A stretch of DNA of 47,445 nucleotides, from positions 1-47,445 of the forward strand of contig JAUILF010000007.1 of assembly GCA_030433135.1 (NCBI GenBank), read 5' to 3'. The position numbers were made by a program, and so were the translations under genes. This document shows positions 18,801 through 28,037 of this stretch, piece by piece (position 1 is the stretch's first letter; every line of letters begins with the position of its first letter). A model generated the notes under the pieces. That model was not told the origin of the DNA. It worked only from the letters and a program-made list of their open reading frames with translations, and ran no database searches. Origin of the DNA: Bacteroidia bacterium (GTDB lineage: Bacteria > Bacteroidota > Bacteroidia > Chitinophagales > Saprospiraceae).

Positions 18801-19417
18801 TGGGTGATATTCAATATGCCGATTTGAATGGAGATGGAGAGATCAGCAGAGGTAACGAAACTCTGGATGACCCTGGTGATTTGACCATTATTGGTAATTC
18901 CACTCCCAGGCTTAATTTTGGTATTAACCTTAATGTCCGCTGGAGAAACTTGTCTTTGCGTACTTTCTTCCAGGGAATTGGCAAGCGTGATTACTGGCCA
19001 TCGAGTGGTAACTGGACCTGGTTCTTCCCATTCAATGCCGGTCATGTGGAGAATTACTTCATTACAGATTCCTGGACTGAAGATAATCGGGATGCCTATT
19101 TCCCGGCTGCTCATATCTCTACTAACGACAAGAAAAACCTGCAGGTTCAGTCCCGTTTCATACAGCAGGCCAGTTACATGCGTTTGAAAAACCTGACCCT
19201 GAGTTACGATTTTTCTCCTGCTCTGGTGCAGAGATTGGGTATGACTGGTGCGCAGGTATATATCGCTGGTATGAACCTGTTTGAGATTACGAAGATTCGC
19301 AAGCCGTTGGATCCGGAATCATTGCATACCAACGTTCTTTCGGGTGAAAATTTCAATGGTGCGGTTGAGTACCCCATGCAGAGAATTTATTCCTTCGGAG
19401 CTAACATTACTTTTTAA
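15815..19417 (+). CDS. SusC/RagA-type TonB-dependent transporter with N-terminal STN domain
   Basis: Outer-membrane TonB-dependent transporter of about 1200 residues for glycan or oligosaccharide import. The ATG at 15815 is preferred over the upstream TTG at 15758, because it opens a signal peptide (MNFLLLHKRCGSSIPTFLAV). An STN (secretin/TonB N-terminal) domain follows at about residues 36-110 (FLTEVFDELGEKYQVFFNYE), then a carboxypeptidase-regulatory-like domain (VTGTVLDETGEPLIGVTVL). The SusC hallmark EEVVVVGYGTQKK opens the plug (INGGNPLILVDGVP, LKDASAAAVYGARA), and the rest is a 22-strand barrel. The STN domain marks it as a transducer that signals to FecR, unlike plain SusC. SusD follows 19 bp downstream. 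Confidence 0.96.
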   Translation: MNFLLLHKRCGSSIPTFLAVLMLGFPVIGAATASFVDQERFLTEVFDELGEKYQVFFNYEAKSLHGVKVDFEFRKEEKLQQAVDRLLAQTDLRYDVVDERYFIIYHDNKQSRKSARKIERKLKQLNNLQRKSDVKVHRNSGDQSFDRTRVLLEAVAAQAPRVNVTGTVLDETGEPLIGVTVLIEGTTTGTVTDFDGTFEIDVEDENASLVFSYTGYLTKTIPLEGRSQLDIIMEVEVSALEEVVVVGYGTQKKVNLTGAVASVGSESLEKRPIASTGMGLQGLIPNLNISIRNGDPTREADFNIRGYESINGGNPLILVDGVPMDIERINPNDIASVNVLKDASAAAVYGARAAFGVILVETKKGKSGKVNINLSTELSAAKPIFNMDPVTDPYTFVTARNMANIRTNGAPSYTDEFVAATKAFSDGTGPEWGVVDGVLQYYGYNHYQEDLMTDYAPQQKYDMSVSGATEGANYYVSFGLLNKDGYLDSDNNENFKRYNALAKIDFQVNNWLSLDEKVVFNSQVSDKPHFYNWDVNINTVARVNPILPIKFPDLDHYLEPGDRDEFAQYIGRDFASLNFFPYLEQGGRETFTVNDLWLTQGINITPFNGFRIRGEFSYNTYHRNYEDVASKVEVIENRDLTGLIIGNGFSGNDWINTRSDYNQYYVLNTYAEYVHDAMESHFFKAMVGFNQEFGRYTHTRAQANTLITPLVPDLNATTGTQQTFGGKSEVAIRGVFYRLNYIYRDKYLFEANGRYDGTSRFPQDDRFGFFPSFSVGWRISEEGFMDGTRGWLDNLKLRASYGELGNQIITDNNGNQIFYPYVATMGIGTSPYMLSNTRIPFVSAAGLVSPTLTWEKVISRNLGIDITILNQRLDFSFDIYTRDTRDMLTDVEYPAILGTDAPQANAADLRTAGWEGSLTWRDRIGGGDFSYDVTFALSDWQTEITKYDNPTGALSEYYEGQKIGEIWGFETVGIFQSDADVDAAPDQSNIGANWRMGDIQYADLNGDGEISRGNETLDDPGDLTIIGNSTPRLNFGINLNVRWRNLSLRTFFQGIGKRDYWPSSGNWTWFFPFNAGHVENYFITDSWTEDNRDAYFPAAHISTNDKKNLQVQSRFIQQASYMRLKNLTLSYDFSPALVQRLGMTGAQVYIAGMNLFEITKIRKPLDPESLHTNVLSGENFNGAVEYPMQRIYSFGANITF

Positions 19418-19436
19418 CCACCAGAAAACATTCGAA

Positions 19437-21206
19437 ATGAAGAATATGAAATATATAATAGTCCTTGCAACCCTCATTTTGGTGAGTTGCAACAACGATT
19501 TTCTGGAAAGATATCCACTGGATGAAATCAGTAATGAGACTTTCTGGAATACAGAGAATGACCTGGCTGTTTACAATAACAGTATCTATGACCGGGCTCG
19601 TAATGATAATGAAGTCCCGATTTTGATGGCTCATGATGACGGATTTGACAGTCATCGATATGGCATTTGGTACATGGATGAGTTTACGGACAATATTGCG
19701 CCCCGACACTCTCGTCATACCCGTTATCAGCAAGTAAGAGCCGGTAAACACCCTGTTCCACCTGAGCCTCAATGGTTTGGGTATCGTGATGGCACTTGGG
19801 AGTTTGTCCGTGCGATTAATGTGGGGCTTGACAATTATCAGAAGGCTAGTATACCTCAGGAAGTGATCGATAAGTATGCGGGAGAAGCCCGGTTGTTTCG
19901 TGCCTGGGTCTATGCAGATAAGGTCTCCAAGTTTGGAGATGCTCCCTGGGTGGATCACGAACTTACCATTGATTCAGAGGAGCTAAATGCTCCCAGGACA
20001 CCGCGTGAGGAAGTCATGGCTAACGTATTAGAAGATCTGAACTTCGCTACCCAGGCCCTTCCCGATGACTGGGGAGATGGTGGTGGACCGGGCAGGTTGA
20101 ATAGGTGGGCTGCCTTGCTGGTCAAATCCAGAATATGCCTCTTTGAAGGTACATGGAGGAAATACCACGGAGGATCTAATCCGGATATGTGGTTGCAGGA
20201 AGCTGCCGATGCAGCTAAGGAAGTGATGGATAATGGTCCATATGAGTTGTATGTTACGGGTGACATCGAGCATGACTACAACGCCATTCACCGCGTGACT
20301 GCTGATCTGACCGGTGTACCTGAAGTTATGTACTGGAGAAGGTATTTGCTGGGAGTATTTACCAATCACGTTCAGAGTTATCACCGGGGTTACAATGGAG
20401 GTGCTACTAAGAGCATGGTAGAAGACTATCTATGTACTGATGGGCTGCCCATCACTTTGTCACCCCTGTACCAGGGAGATGCCCAGATTGAAGATGTTTT
20501 TGAAAATCGTGATCCACGGCTGAGGCAAACTATTTTACATCCTGATGATGTGCAGTTTTATGGATATGGAAATAACGACACCAGGCCTTATCCTCGCTTG
20601 CGTGGTATGGAAGGTGGTCAGACCATTGAAACCGGATACCATATCATCAAGGTATATGATGTGAACACTGCCTATGCTACCTACAATACTTCCAACACAC
20701 CGGCTATCATCATGAGGTTTGGTGAAGTATTGCTCAACTATGCCGAAGCAATGGCTGAACTGGGTACCATAACTCAGGGAGACCTGGACATCAGTATAAA
20801 TCTCCTCAGAGATCGGGTGGGTATGCCGCATCTGGACATGAACAATGTTCCGGTTGATCCCCGGTATGAAGACGATGGAGTAAGTCCGCTTATCGTAGAA
20901 ATCAGGAGAGAACGAAGAGTGGAGTTATTTATGGAAGGATTCAGATATAATGATCTGCGTCGTTGGAAGCAGGGTAAAAAGCTGGAACAGCCGGATCTGG
21001 GTATGCGTTGGGATGATGCCGCTATTGAACGTTATCCGCTGGCCAATGTGGTATCCACAATGGTAGATGGTGTACCATATATCGACATTTATCAGGGAAC
21101 GGATTGGGCCGATCCGGTGTTTGACGAAAGTAAACACTACTTGTGGCCTATACCGCTGACAGTTATTGCACAGAATCCCAATATTCAGCAGAACCCGGGT
21201 TGGTAG
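19437..21206 (+). CDS. SusD/RagB-family surface glycan-binding lipoprotein
   Basis: Outer-membrane lipoprotein of about 589 residues that caps the SusC transporter and binds its glycan substrate. The frame is open further upstream, but the ATG at 19437 is the true start: it lies 19 bp after the SusC stop and opens a lipoprotein signal (MKNMKYIIVLATLILVSC) with the acylated cysteine at residue 18. Family features include NDFLERYPLDEISNETFW near the N-terminus, TPR-like helices (AGEARLFRAWVYADKVSKFG) and the C-terminal IRRERRVELFMEGFRYNDLR typical of SusD. A hairpin follows the stop. The substrate is probably an acidic polysaccharide, judging from the lyase gene downstream; this is inference. 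Confidence 0.96.
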   Translation: MKNMKYIIVLATLILVSCNNDFLERYPLDEISNETFWNTENDLAVYNNSIYDRARNDNEVPILMAHDDGFDSHRYGIWYMDEFTDNIAPRHSRHTRYQQVRAGKHPVPPEPQWFGYRDGTWEFVRAINVGLDNYQKASIPQEVIDKYAGEARLFRAWVYADKVSKFGDAPWVDHELTIDSEELNAPRTPREEVMANVLEDLNFATQALPDDWGDGGGPGRLNRWAALLVKSRICLFEGTWRKYHGGSNPDMWLQEAADAAKEVMDNGPYELYVTGDIEHDYNAIHRVTADLTGVPEVMYWRRYLLGVFTNHVQSYHRGYNGGATKSMVEDYLCTDGLPITLSPLYQGDAQIEDVFENRDPRLRQTILHPDDVQFYGYGNNDTRPYPRLRGMEGGQTIETGYHIIKVYDVNTAYATYNTSNTPAIIMRFGEVLLNYAEAMAELGTITQGDLDISINLLRDRVGMPHLDMNNVPVDPRYEDDGVSPLIVEIRRERRVELFMEGFRYNDLRRWKQGKKLEQPDLGMRWDDAAIERYPLANVVSTMVDGVPYIDIYQGTDWADPVFDESKHYLWPIPLTVIAQNPNIQQNPGW

Positions 21207-21231
21207 TCAGTAATTAAAGTTTAGATATTTG

Positions 21232-21258
21232 TGAGGTCGGATCTTGTATTCGACCTCA
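21232..21258 (+). terminator. Hairpin after the SusD gene
   Basis: TGAGGTCG (21232-21239) pairs with CGACCTCA (21251-21258) in a perfect 8-bp stem with an 11-nt loop, followed by ACTGTTTTA. The T-run is short, so it may attenuate rather than stop transcription between susD and the downstream genes. Confidence 0.45.
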
Positions 21259-21292
21259 ACTGTTTTAGCATGTTCCGTTAGTTGGGATTACC

Positions 21293-22597
21293 ATGATAGG
21301 GCCTGATATGATAGAGAGAGTAGAACCTGTGTTCTTGATCTTGCTCCTGGTTGCTACCGGGTGCACAGCCTCTTTTGGGCAATCCCGGTTTGAGGGAGAC
21401 TTAACCTTTGAAAGCCAGGACCAGCTGGATTCTTTCCTGCTGTATTGTGCTGACTGTGAATCTGTTTCGGGTAATGTCACTATCGAGGAAAAAGGCGTGC
21501 AGGAAATTACTAACCTCGAGGCACTCCACGGGATCACCTCTGTAGGTGGTCTTGAGATCAGAAACAATTCCAAACTGATTGACTTAAAGGGTTTAGAAGG
21601 TCTTGCGGAAGTCCATGGTGGATGTGTGATTTCTGGAAACAGTGCGCTGGAATCATTGGCTGCATTGCAGGCATTAACCAGTGTGGGAGAAAGTATCAGG
21701 ATTTCCTCCAATAGATTACTGGAAAAGGTAGCTTCTTTTAAAAACTTGAAAGTGGTCAACGGTGATTTGTCTTGTTCGGATAATCCCCGATTAAACAACC
21801 TTGATGGTTTTCAGAATATCAGGAATGTAAAAGGCAACCTGATCATCAGAGGGTGTGGCAGGCTGGTATCCATGATGGGAATGCAAGGTTTGCAAAGCAT
21901 TGGAGGGCAATTGCTGGTGGCCGAAAATGACAATTTGCTCGACCTGTCAGGACTTGACCAGCTCTCCTATATTGGAGGAGATTGTATTGTGGATCAACAC
22001 GCTGAGTTGATTTCGCTTTCCGGAATGCCACAACTAGTGACCATAGATGGATTTCTTCAGGTAGTAAATAATCCCCGGTTAACCAGTCTGCGAGGTCTGG
22101 AATCCCTGCGTAGTATTTCCGGATTACTACAGGTATACAACAACAATTCCCTGGAAACACTATCGGGGATTGATAGCCTCGTTGATGTGCATATTGATGA
22201 TCTGGCAATCATAGATAACCCCCGGCTGGATCAATGTAACGTTTCCAGTATTTGTGGATTCCTGCAAGCCAATGAAAACAGGCATTCCATCTCAGGTAAT
22301 GATGAGGGGTGTAATACCCGAAAAGAAATACTCGATCTTTGTCAAAGAGGTGGTATTACTATAACACCTGGGCCTAACGAAATTGTCTTTTATCCCGTTC
22401 CGACCACTGGACTGGTTTACTTCACAGGTTCTATTGTCAACCCTACCTTAAGTGTCGCTGATATCGCCGGTCAAAGACTAATACAAGAGCAATATGATGG
22501 AGGAGCTATTGACCTGACATTATTACCCTCGGGTGTTTACCTAGTGGAGTTGCACTCCGACCGGAAAACCATCCGAAGTTCCATTTTGAAATTATAA
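21293..22597 (+). CDS. Secreted receptor-L/LRR-like repeat protein with T9SS sorting domain
   Basis: Exported protein of 434 residues. The hydrophobic stretch VFLILLLVATGCTASFGQ is a signal peptide. Starts at 21293 or 21308 are both possible; the acidic residues before the hydrophobic core are unusual. From about residue 45 to 320 it is built of roughly 24-residue solenoid repeats with the pattern I-x-N-N-x-x-L-x-x-L-x-G-L (IRNNSKLIDLKGLEGL, VVNNPRLTSLRGLESL, VYNNNSLETLSGIDSL). This pattern resembles receptor L-domain/LRR proteins. The last 75 or so residues are a type A C-terminal sorting domain (FYPVPTTGLVYFTG, LPSGVYLVELHS), so it should be placed on the surface by the type IX system. Lying between SusD and the lyase, it may bind the glycan or a surface partner. 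Confidence 0.82.
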   Translation: MIGPDMIERVEPVFLILLLVATGCTASFGQSRFEGDLTFESQDQLDSFLLYCADCESVSGNVTIEEKGVQEITNLEALHGITSVGGLEIRNNSKLIDLKGLEGLAEVHGGCVISGNSALESLAALQALTSVGESIRISSNRLLEKVASFKNLKVVNGDLSCSDNPRLNNLDGFQNIRNVKGNLIIRGCGRLVSMMGMQGLQSIGGQLLVAENDNLLDLSGLDQLSYIGGDCIVDQHAELISLSGMPQLVTIDGFLQVVNNPRLTSLRGLESLRSISGLLQVYNNNSLETLSGIDSLVDVHIDDLAIIDNPRLDQCNVSSICGFLQANENRHSISGNDEGCNTRKEILDLCQRGGITITPGPNEIVFYPVPTTGLVYFTGSIVNPTLSVADIAGQRLIQEQYDGGAIDLTLLPSGVYLVELHSDRKTIRSSILKL

Positions 22598-22607
22598 CCA
22601 ATTCGAC

Positions 22608-24494
22608 ATGATCTTTTCTTCCCGAATTTATTATTCGCTAATCCTGGCTACTGCATATTGTTTTTTCCTAAGTTATACTCCTTTAATGGGGCAGCAGCAT
22701 GGGGATATACCGTCTCTTGAGAATCCGGTAAATACAGCATATTTGACAGATCAACTCAGCACCGAGACCCCTCGATTGATACTCACTCCCGACATCCAGA
22801 GGGACCTCCGACAGAAGGTCAGCAGTGTTCCGGAAGTAGGTAACTACTACCAGGCAATTAAACTCAATGCCGATGAGATCATGAAGGAACCCCTCCTTGA
22901 AAGAAAGCAAGTAGGAAGGAGATTGCTGGCTGTTTCCCGGGAAATGTTGTACCGGATGGGAATTCTGGGGATGGTTTACGTGGTGGATGGTGATAAGGAA
23001 GTCCTGGAACGGATCAATGAGGAATTGCTGGCAGTATGTGCCTTTAGCGACTGGAATCCATCACATTACCTGGATGTTGCCGAAATGTCTCTGGCGTTGG
23101 CACTTGCCATTGATTGGGTTGGTAAGGATTTGCCTCAGTCTACAGTAGAACTAACCAGGAAAAATCTGATAGAAAAGGGATTAATACCGAGTTACAATAA
23201 GGAGGGGAATACGGGCTGGATAAACGGCTCCAACAATTGGAACCAGGTTTGCCACGGGGGTATGATCGCAGCTGCTATTGTGACGGCAGAAGAGGATCCC
23301 GACCTGGCGGCCAGGACTATTGCTAGAGCACTTGATGGAATACCGCACGCCATGATCGAATACGGACCGGATGGTGTTTACCCGGAAGGGTCAACTTATT
23401 GGGGTTATGGAACCAGTTTTTCTGTGATGACATCTTCTATGCTGCAAACTGCATTTGGTACCGATTTTGGTCTGGCAGAATATCCTGCGTTCCTCGAAAG
23501 TGCAGACTTCAGAGTACTGTGCAATGCACCTTCTGGCTGGTACTATAATTTTGCAGACTGTGGTGACCGCAGAGGGCAAAATGGAGACATTACACTTGCC
23601 TGGTTTGCTACCTACACCGGCAATGCTTCCTACTATGAGAAAGAACGTTTTCTGCGGCCAGCGGCTGACATGGGAAAACTCTCACGAATAGCGGGACCGG
23701 GATTGGTATGGTTATCACAATTTGAGGAAACTAAGGCAACCAGCCTTCCCGAAGCATGGAAAGGTGATGGAGCTAACCCGATTGTGATCTTCCGTGGCTC
23801 GGAGCAGGACACACGGGATTATTATTTTGGTGGCAAGGGAGGCAGAGGCACAGTCAATCATGGCAATATGGATGGTGGTTCATTCATCTTTGAACTGGAT
23901 GGTGTGCGATGGTCTGTAGATCCGGGTAACCAGAGTTATCATGCTCTGGAAAAAACGGGTTTTAATCTGTGGGGAAGATGCCAGGAATGCGAGCGTTGGA
24001 CCCTGATAACCAAGAACAATTTCGGGCACAGCACCTTGACAGTCAATAATGAACTTCATGTTACGGATGGATTTGCATCGATCACTGCCTTCAGTAATGG
24101 TGACCAGCCATCAGCCAGTATTGATCTCACCAAGGCATTTGGGGGGAATATGACGAAGGCTGTTCGAACGTTTACCAAAGAGTCAGACCATTCGTTATTG
24201 ATTGAGGATGATATTGAACTCTCTGATTCTACTCAATCTATAACCTGGCAGATGATTACTACCGCAGAGGTGCAACTTGAAGCAGGCCGGGTCATACTAA
24301 GCAAGGATGGGAGGCAATTGGAAATACGTAACCTGTCACATCCGGCACTGATGCCCGGAGTCATTTCCCTGGATCCTCCACCCATTGAGCTCGATCGCAG
24401 GATCGGAGGTCTAAAGCGCCTGGAATTCAGATATCCGGCCTATATGTTTGAAGGTGATGAAGGAAACATTCGAATTCAACTGGCTGGTATGTAG
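22608..24494 (+). CDS. Heparinase II/III-type polysaccharide lyase
   Basis: Exported 628-residue enzyme that probably cleaves an uronic-acid-containing polysaccharide by beta-elimination. A signal peptide (SLILATAYCFFLSYTPLMGQ) is followed by an alpha/alpha-toroid domain and a C-terminal beta-sandwich of the heparinase II/III type. Candidate catalytic residues in family positions are H216 (NNWNQVCHGG), Y264 or Y267 (STYWGYGTSF) and H418 in NHGNMDGGSFIFELDG. The gene starts 10 bp after the LRR gene, so it is co-transcribed. PL families with this fold act on heparin/heparan, alginate or other acidic glycans; which one applies here cannot be read. It is the only degradative enzyme of the PUL in this window. 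Confidence 0.88.
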   Translation: MIFSSRIYYSLILATAYCFFLSYTPLMGQQHGDIPSLENPVNTAYLTDQLSTETPRLILTPDIQRDLRQKVSSVPEVGNYYQAIKLNADEIMKEPLLERKQVGRRLLAVSREMLYRMGILGMVYVVDGDKEVLERINEELLAVCAFSDWNPSHYLDVAEMSLALALAIDWVGKDLPQSTVELTRKNLIEKGLIPSYNKEGNTGWINGSNNWNQVCHGGMIAAAIVTAEEDPDLAARTIARALDGIPHAMIEYGPDGVYPEGSTYWGYGTSFSVMTSSMLQTAFGTDFGLAEYPAFLESADFRVLCNAPSGWYYNFADCGDRRGQNGDITLAWFATYTGNASYYEKERFLRPAADMGKLSRIAGPGLVWLSQFEETKATSLPEAWKGDGANPIVIFRGSEQDTRDYYFGGKGGRGTVNHGNMDGGSFIFELDGVRWSVDPGNQSYHALEKTGFNLWGRCQECERWTLITKNNFGHSTLTVNNELHVTDGFASITAFSNGDQPSASIDLTKAFGGNMTKAVRTFTKESDHSLLIEDDIELSDSTQSITWQMITTAEVQLEAGRVILSKDGRQLEIRNLSHPALMPGVISLDPPPIELDRRIGGLKRLEFRYPAYMFEGDEGNIRIQLAGM

Positions 24495-24512
24495 TCTATA
24501 TGGAGTAATCAT

Positions 24513-24588
24513 GGCCAAGAGAGGTCCTCACACCAGTAAGTACATTCCAGGGTTAAAACCGGAACCCCTGACCCTCCCTCTCGTGGCC
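24513..24588. repeat. Long nested inverted repeat downstream of the lyase gene
   Basis: GGCCAAGAGAGG (24513-24524) pairs with CCTCTCGTGGCC (24577-24588) at 11 of 12 positions. The 52-nt loop holds a second small hairpin (CAGGGTT with AACCCCTG). It may end the PUL transcript, although no T-run follows. Confidence 0.45.
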
Positions 24589-24698
24589 TTCAGGAAATCA
24601 TTCAAATTTATTTGATTGTACCCAACTATTATTGGTTATATTAATTTTCCCTATGCGGTGAATTGAGATCACTGTTCATTATCAAAATTGAGTATTTA

Positions 24699-27600
24699 AT
24701 GTCGATTAGAGTAGCCATACGACATACCACGAGGTATACATACGAGCGCCACATCACCTTGTCACCTCAGGTAGTTCGATTACGCCCTGCCCCACACACC
24801 CGTACGCCGATAAAAGGTTATTCATTACATATTGAGCCGGATGATCATTTTATCAATTGGCAGCAGGATCCCTTCGGAAACTATATGGCCAGACTGGTTT
24901 TTCCCAATAAAGTCAAGGAGTTCCTGGTGGATGTGGAGGTAGTGGCAGACATGATCGTCATAAATCCGTTTGATTTTTTTATTGAAGACTATGCCCAGAA
25001 GTTTCCATTTACCTACCATGAGGATACCAGAAAAGAGCTCAATTCTTATCTGGAATGTCTGGAAGCCGGCCCGTTATTGACTTCGTGGTTAGAAGGAGCA
25101 AGGAAGCTGAAGGAGGAGGAAATGAGTACGATAGATTACCTGGTTGCAATCAATCAGAAGCTAAATCAGGACATCTTTTATAGAATACGTATGGAACCGG
25201 GAGTGCAGACCTGTGAGCAAACACTTGAATCCTCCAGTGGTTCATGTAGGGATTCTGCGTGGCTTCTGGTTCAGGTTATGCGACACCTGGGTTTGGCAGC
25301 CCGATTTGCTTCAGGGTACCTGGTACAGCTAAAAGCAGACCAGCAGTCATTGGATGGTCCTTCCGGGCCCGAAGAAGACTTTACAGATCTTCATGCCTGG
25401 GCCGAGGTGTATATACCCGGTGCTGGGTGGATTGGACTGGATCCCACTAGTGGATTATTTGCGGGGGAAGGTCACATTCCATTGGCATGTACCCCATCAC
25501 CCAGGAGCGCTGCTCCCATCAGTGGTAATGTTGAGGCATGCAAGACCGAGTTTTTCTTTGAAAATAAAGTGGTTAGGATCGAAGAAAAACCCCGTGTAAC
25601 CAAACCGTATACAGATCGGCAGTGGGAAAGGATCGTTCAGCTGGGGCATCAGGTGGAATCCGAACTGGAAGCACACGATGTTCGTCTGACCATGGGAGGG
25701 GAACCCACATTTGTGGCTGTTACTAATCAGGATGCTGCGGAATGGAATACGGCAGCAGATGGAGAGCACAAACGGAAGCTGGCAAACGAGCTTTTCAGGA
25801 AGATGAGAGACTCGTTTGGTCCCGGTGGTTTGATGCAATATGGACAGGGCAAATGGTATCCCGGAGAACCTCTTCCCCGGTGGAAACTGGCTTGTTACTG
25901 GCGCAAAGACGGAAAACCTATTTGGAAAAAAGACCATCTTTTGGCCGATCTTTCAAAACAGTATGACTACAAAATGGATGCCTCGAAGCAGTTCATGGAT
26001 AAGTTAGTCGAATACCTGCACATTGACAGTTCCAACATCACTCCTGCCTACGAAGATCCATTTTACTTTATATGGGAAGAACAGAAGTTACCGGTGGATA
26101 TTGATCCACATGATATGGATCTGGAAGATCAGTTGGAACGGAAGAAACTTTTGGAAATTCTCGATAAGGGAATCAAAACGCCAGTGTCATATGTTGTACC
26201 TATCCAGTGGAACCAGTTTGCTGAGGGCTGGGAAAGTTGCCGTTGGCAATTCAGGCGAAACCACTTGTTTCTCTTACCGGGAAATTCACCTGCGGGTCTG
26301 CGCTTACCACTTGACGCTCTTGGAAAACCGGAGGATGAAAATGACCCCTTTCTCAATAAGGTGGATCCATTTGCTGAAACAGAGCCACTACAGATAGATG
26401 ATGCGAGGTCATCCAGCAAATTTCTGACGAGTCATAAGGTATTGAACACAGCACTTCTCACAGAGGTCAGAGATGGCAAATTATTTGTATTTCTGCCGCC
26501 GATGATTCTTCTTGAGCAGTATCTCTTGTTGGTACAGGCTGTTGAAGAAGTGGCCAGCCAGTTAGACATGCCTGTATTTATAGAGGGGTATGATCCGCCA
26601 TCAGATGATCGAATTCAAAAGTTTATGGTCACACCGGATCCGGGCGTTATCGAAGTAAATATTCACCCCAGTAAGTCATGGGCTGAATTGCTATCGCATT
26701 TCGATATTCTTTTTGATCATGCTGCCTCATCCGGACTCACTACCGAAAAATTCAATTTAGATGGCAAACATACCGGCACCGGTGGTGGAAACCACATTAC
26801 GCTCGGAGGAACATCACCCAAAAACAGTCCCCTTTTACGGCGTCCCGATCTTTTGCAAAGTCTGATAACTTTCTGGCAGCATCATCCTTCACTCTCTTAT
26901 CTGTTTTCTACCCAGTTTATAGGACCAACCAGCCAGGCTCCCCGGGTCGATGAGGGCAGGGATGAGATGTTATACGAACTGGAAATCGCTTTTCAGCAGA
27001 TACCCGGAGACCTGAAAGAAGACCAGGTCCCATACTGGTTGGTGGACCGGCTATTCAGAAATCTGCTTATTGATGTGACAGGTAATACACACAGAGCTGA
27101 GTTTTGCATAGACAAGCTTTATTCTCCGGATTCTTCCAGCGGCAGACTGGGTATACTTGAATTTCGTGGATTTGACATGCCACCTCATTACCGTATGTGT
27201 ATGGTGCAATTTCTGTTGATCCGCGCTCTGGTGATGAGGTTTTGGAAAGAACCTTACCGTAAGAAGTTGGTGAGATGGGGAACTGCTTTGCATGATCGAT
27301 TCTTACTACCTCACTATTGTTACCAGGACTTAGCCGAAGTAATTCGTGATTTGAATGAGCATGGTTATGATTTTGAGATGGGCTGGTTTGAACCGTTCTT
27401 TAGTTTTCGCTTTCCTTTTCTCGGGGAGCTGCAGGTAGACAACATTCACCTTGAGGTAAGGATGGCCATCGAACCCTGGCATGTACTTGGTGAAGAAATA
27501 TCAAGCATGGGCACTGCCCGGTTTGTTGATTCTTCATTGGAGAGAGTGCAGGTAAAAGTCACCGGGTTAACCGACAAGCGGTACAAGCTATTGTGTAATG

Positions 27601-28037
27601 GATATCAGATACCTTTTCAGAGAACAGATACTCAGGGAACCTATGTGGCTGGCATTCGTTACCGCGCCTGGCAACCGCCATCAGCGCTACATCCAAACCT
27701 TCCGGTAGACACCCCCCTGGTTTTTGACCTGTATGATACCTGGACCGAGAAGTCGATCGCTGCATGCAAGTATCACGTAGCACACCCAGGAGGACGTAAC
27801 TATGATACGGCACCGGTAAATAGTTATGAAGCTGAAGCACGAAGAACCTCCCGCTTCTTTGAATTTGGACATAGCATAAATCTGGTCGAACCTACCGTTT
27901 CTGTGCCTGTCGCAACCGGTAGGTTTGTTACCCGGATTCATCATCCCACAGTCAAGGGTCGTATTGAGGATATCCAGAGTGAAGATTATCCCTATACCAT
28001 GGACTTGCGTCGGATCAAACATATCTCCCGAAGTTAA
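24699..28037 (+). CDS. Transglutaminase-like protein fused to DUF2126
   Basis: Cytoplasmic protein of about 1112 residues. The ATG at 24699 is chosen over the TTG at 24663 because MSIRVAIRHTTRYTYERHI is the canonical start of the bacterial transglutaminase N-terminal domain. The papain-like core follows with the triad C183 (SSGSCRDSAW), H222 (LHAWAEVY) and D238 (GLDPTSG). From about residue 310 to the end lies DUF2126, recognisable by DVRLTMGGEPTFV, GTGGGNHITLGG and LEFRGFDMPPHYRM. Proteins of this make-up occur beside circularly permuted ATP-grasp and alpha-E genes, as here. The role is predicted to be cleavage or transfer at glutamyl/amide bonds of a peptide; no product is known. A structured repeat block separates it from the next gene. 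Confidence 0.92.
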   Translation: MSIRVAIRHTTRYTYERHITLSPQVVRLRPAPHTRTPIKGYSLHIEPDDHFINWQQDPFGNYMARLVFPNKVKEFLVDVEVVADMIVINPFDFFIEDYAQKFPFTYHEDTRKELNSYLECLEAGPLLTSWLEGARKLKEEEMSTIDYLVAINQKLNQDIFYRIRMEPGVQTCEQTLESSSGSCRDSAWLLVQVMRHLGLAARFASGYLVQLKADQQSLDGPSGPEEDFTDLHAWAEVYIPGAGWIGLDPTSGLFAGEGHIPLACTPSPRSAAPISGNVEACKTEFFFENKVVRIEEKPRVTKPYTDRQWERIVQLGHQVESELEAHDVRLTMGGEPTFVAVTNQDAAEWNTAADGEHKRKLANELFRKMRDSFGPGGLMQYGQGKWYPGEPLPRWKLACYWRKDGKPIWKKDHLLADLSKQYDYKMDASKQFMDKLVEYLHIDSSNITPAYEDPFYFIWEEQKLPVDIDPHDMDLEDQLERKKLLEILDKGIKTPVSYVVPIQWNQFAEGWESCRWQFRRNHLFLLPGNSPAGLRLPLDALGKPEDENDPFLNKVDPFAETEPLQIDDARSSSKFLTSHKVLNTALLTEVRDGKLFVFLPPMILLEQYLLLVQAVEEVASQLDMPVFIEGYDPPSDDRIQKFMVTPDPGVIEVNIHPSKSWAELLSHFDILFDHAASSGLTTEKFNLDGKHTGTGGGNHITLGGTSPKNSPLLRRPDLLQSLITFWQHHPSLSYLFSTQFIGPTSQAPRVDEGRDEMLYELEIAFQQIPGDLKEDQVPYWLVDRLFRNLLIDVTGNTHRAEFCIDKLYSPDSSSGRLGILEFRGFDMPPHYRMCMVQFLLIRALVMRFWKEPYRKKLVRWGTALHDRFLLPHYCYQDLAEVIRDLNEHGYDFEMGWFEPFFSFRFPFLGELQVDNIHLEVRMAIEPWHVLGEEISSMGTARFVDSSLERVQVKVTGLTDKRYKLLCNGYQIPFQRTDTQGTYVAGIRYRAWQPPSALHPNLPVDTPLVFDLYDTWTEKSIAACKYHVAHPGGRNYDTAPVNSYEAEARRTSRFFEFGHSINLVEPTVSVPVATGRFVTRIHHPTVKGRIEDIQSEDYPYTMDLRRIKHISRS

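Noticed and set aside
19281-19436. N-terminal extension of the SusD frame
   Set aside because: It overlaps the end of SusC and would bury the lipoprotein signal that starts at 19437.
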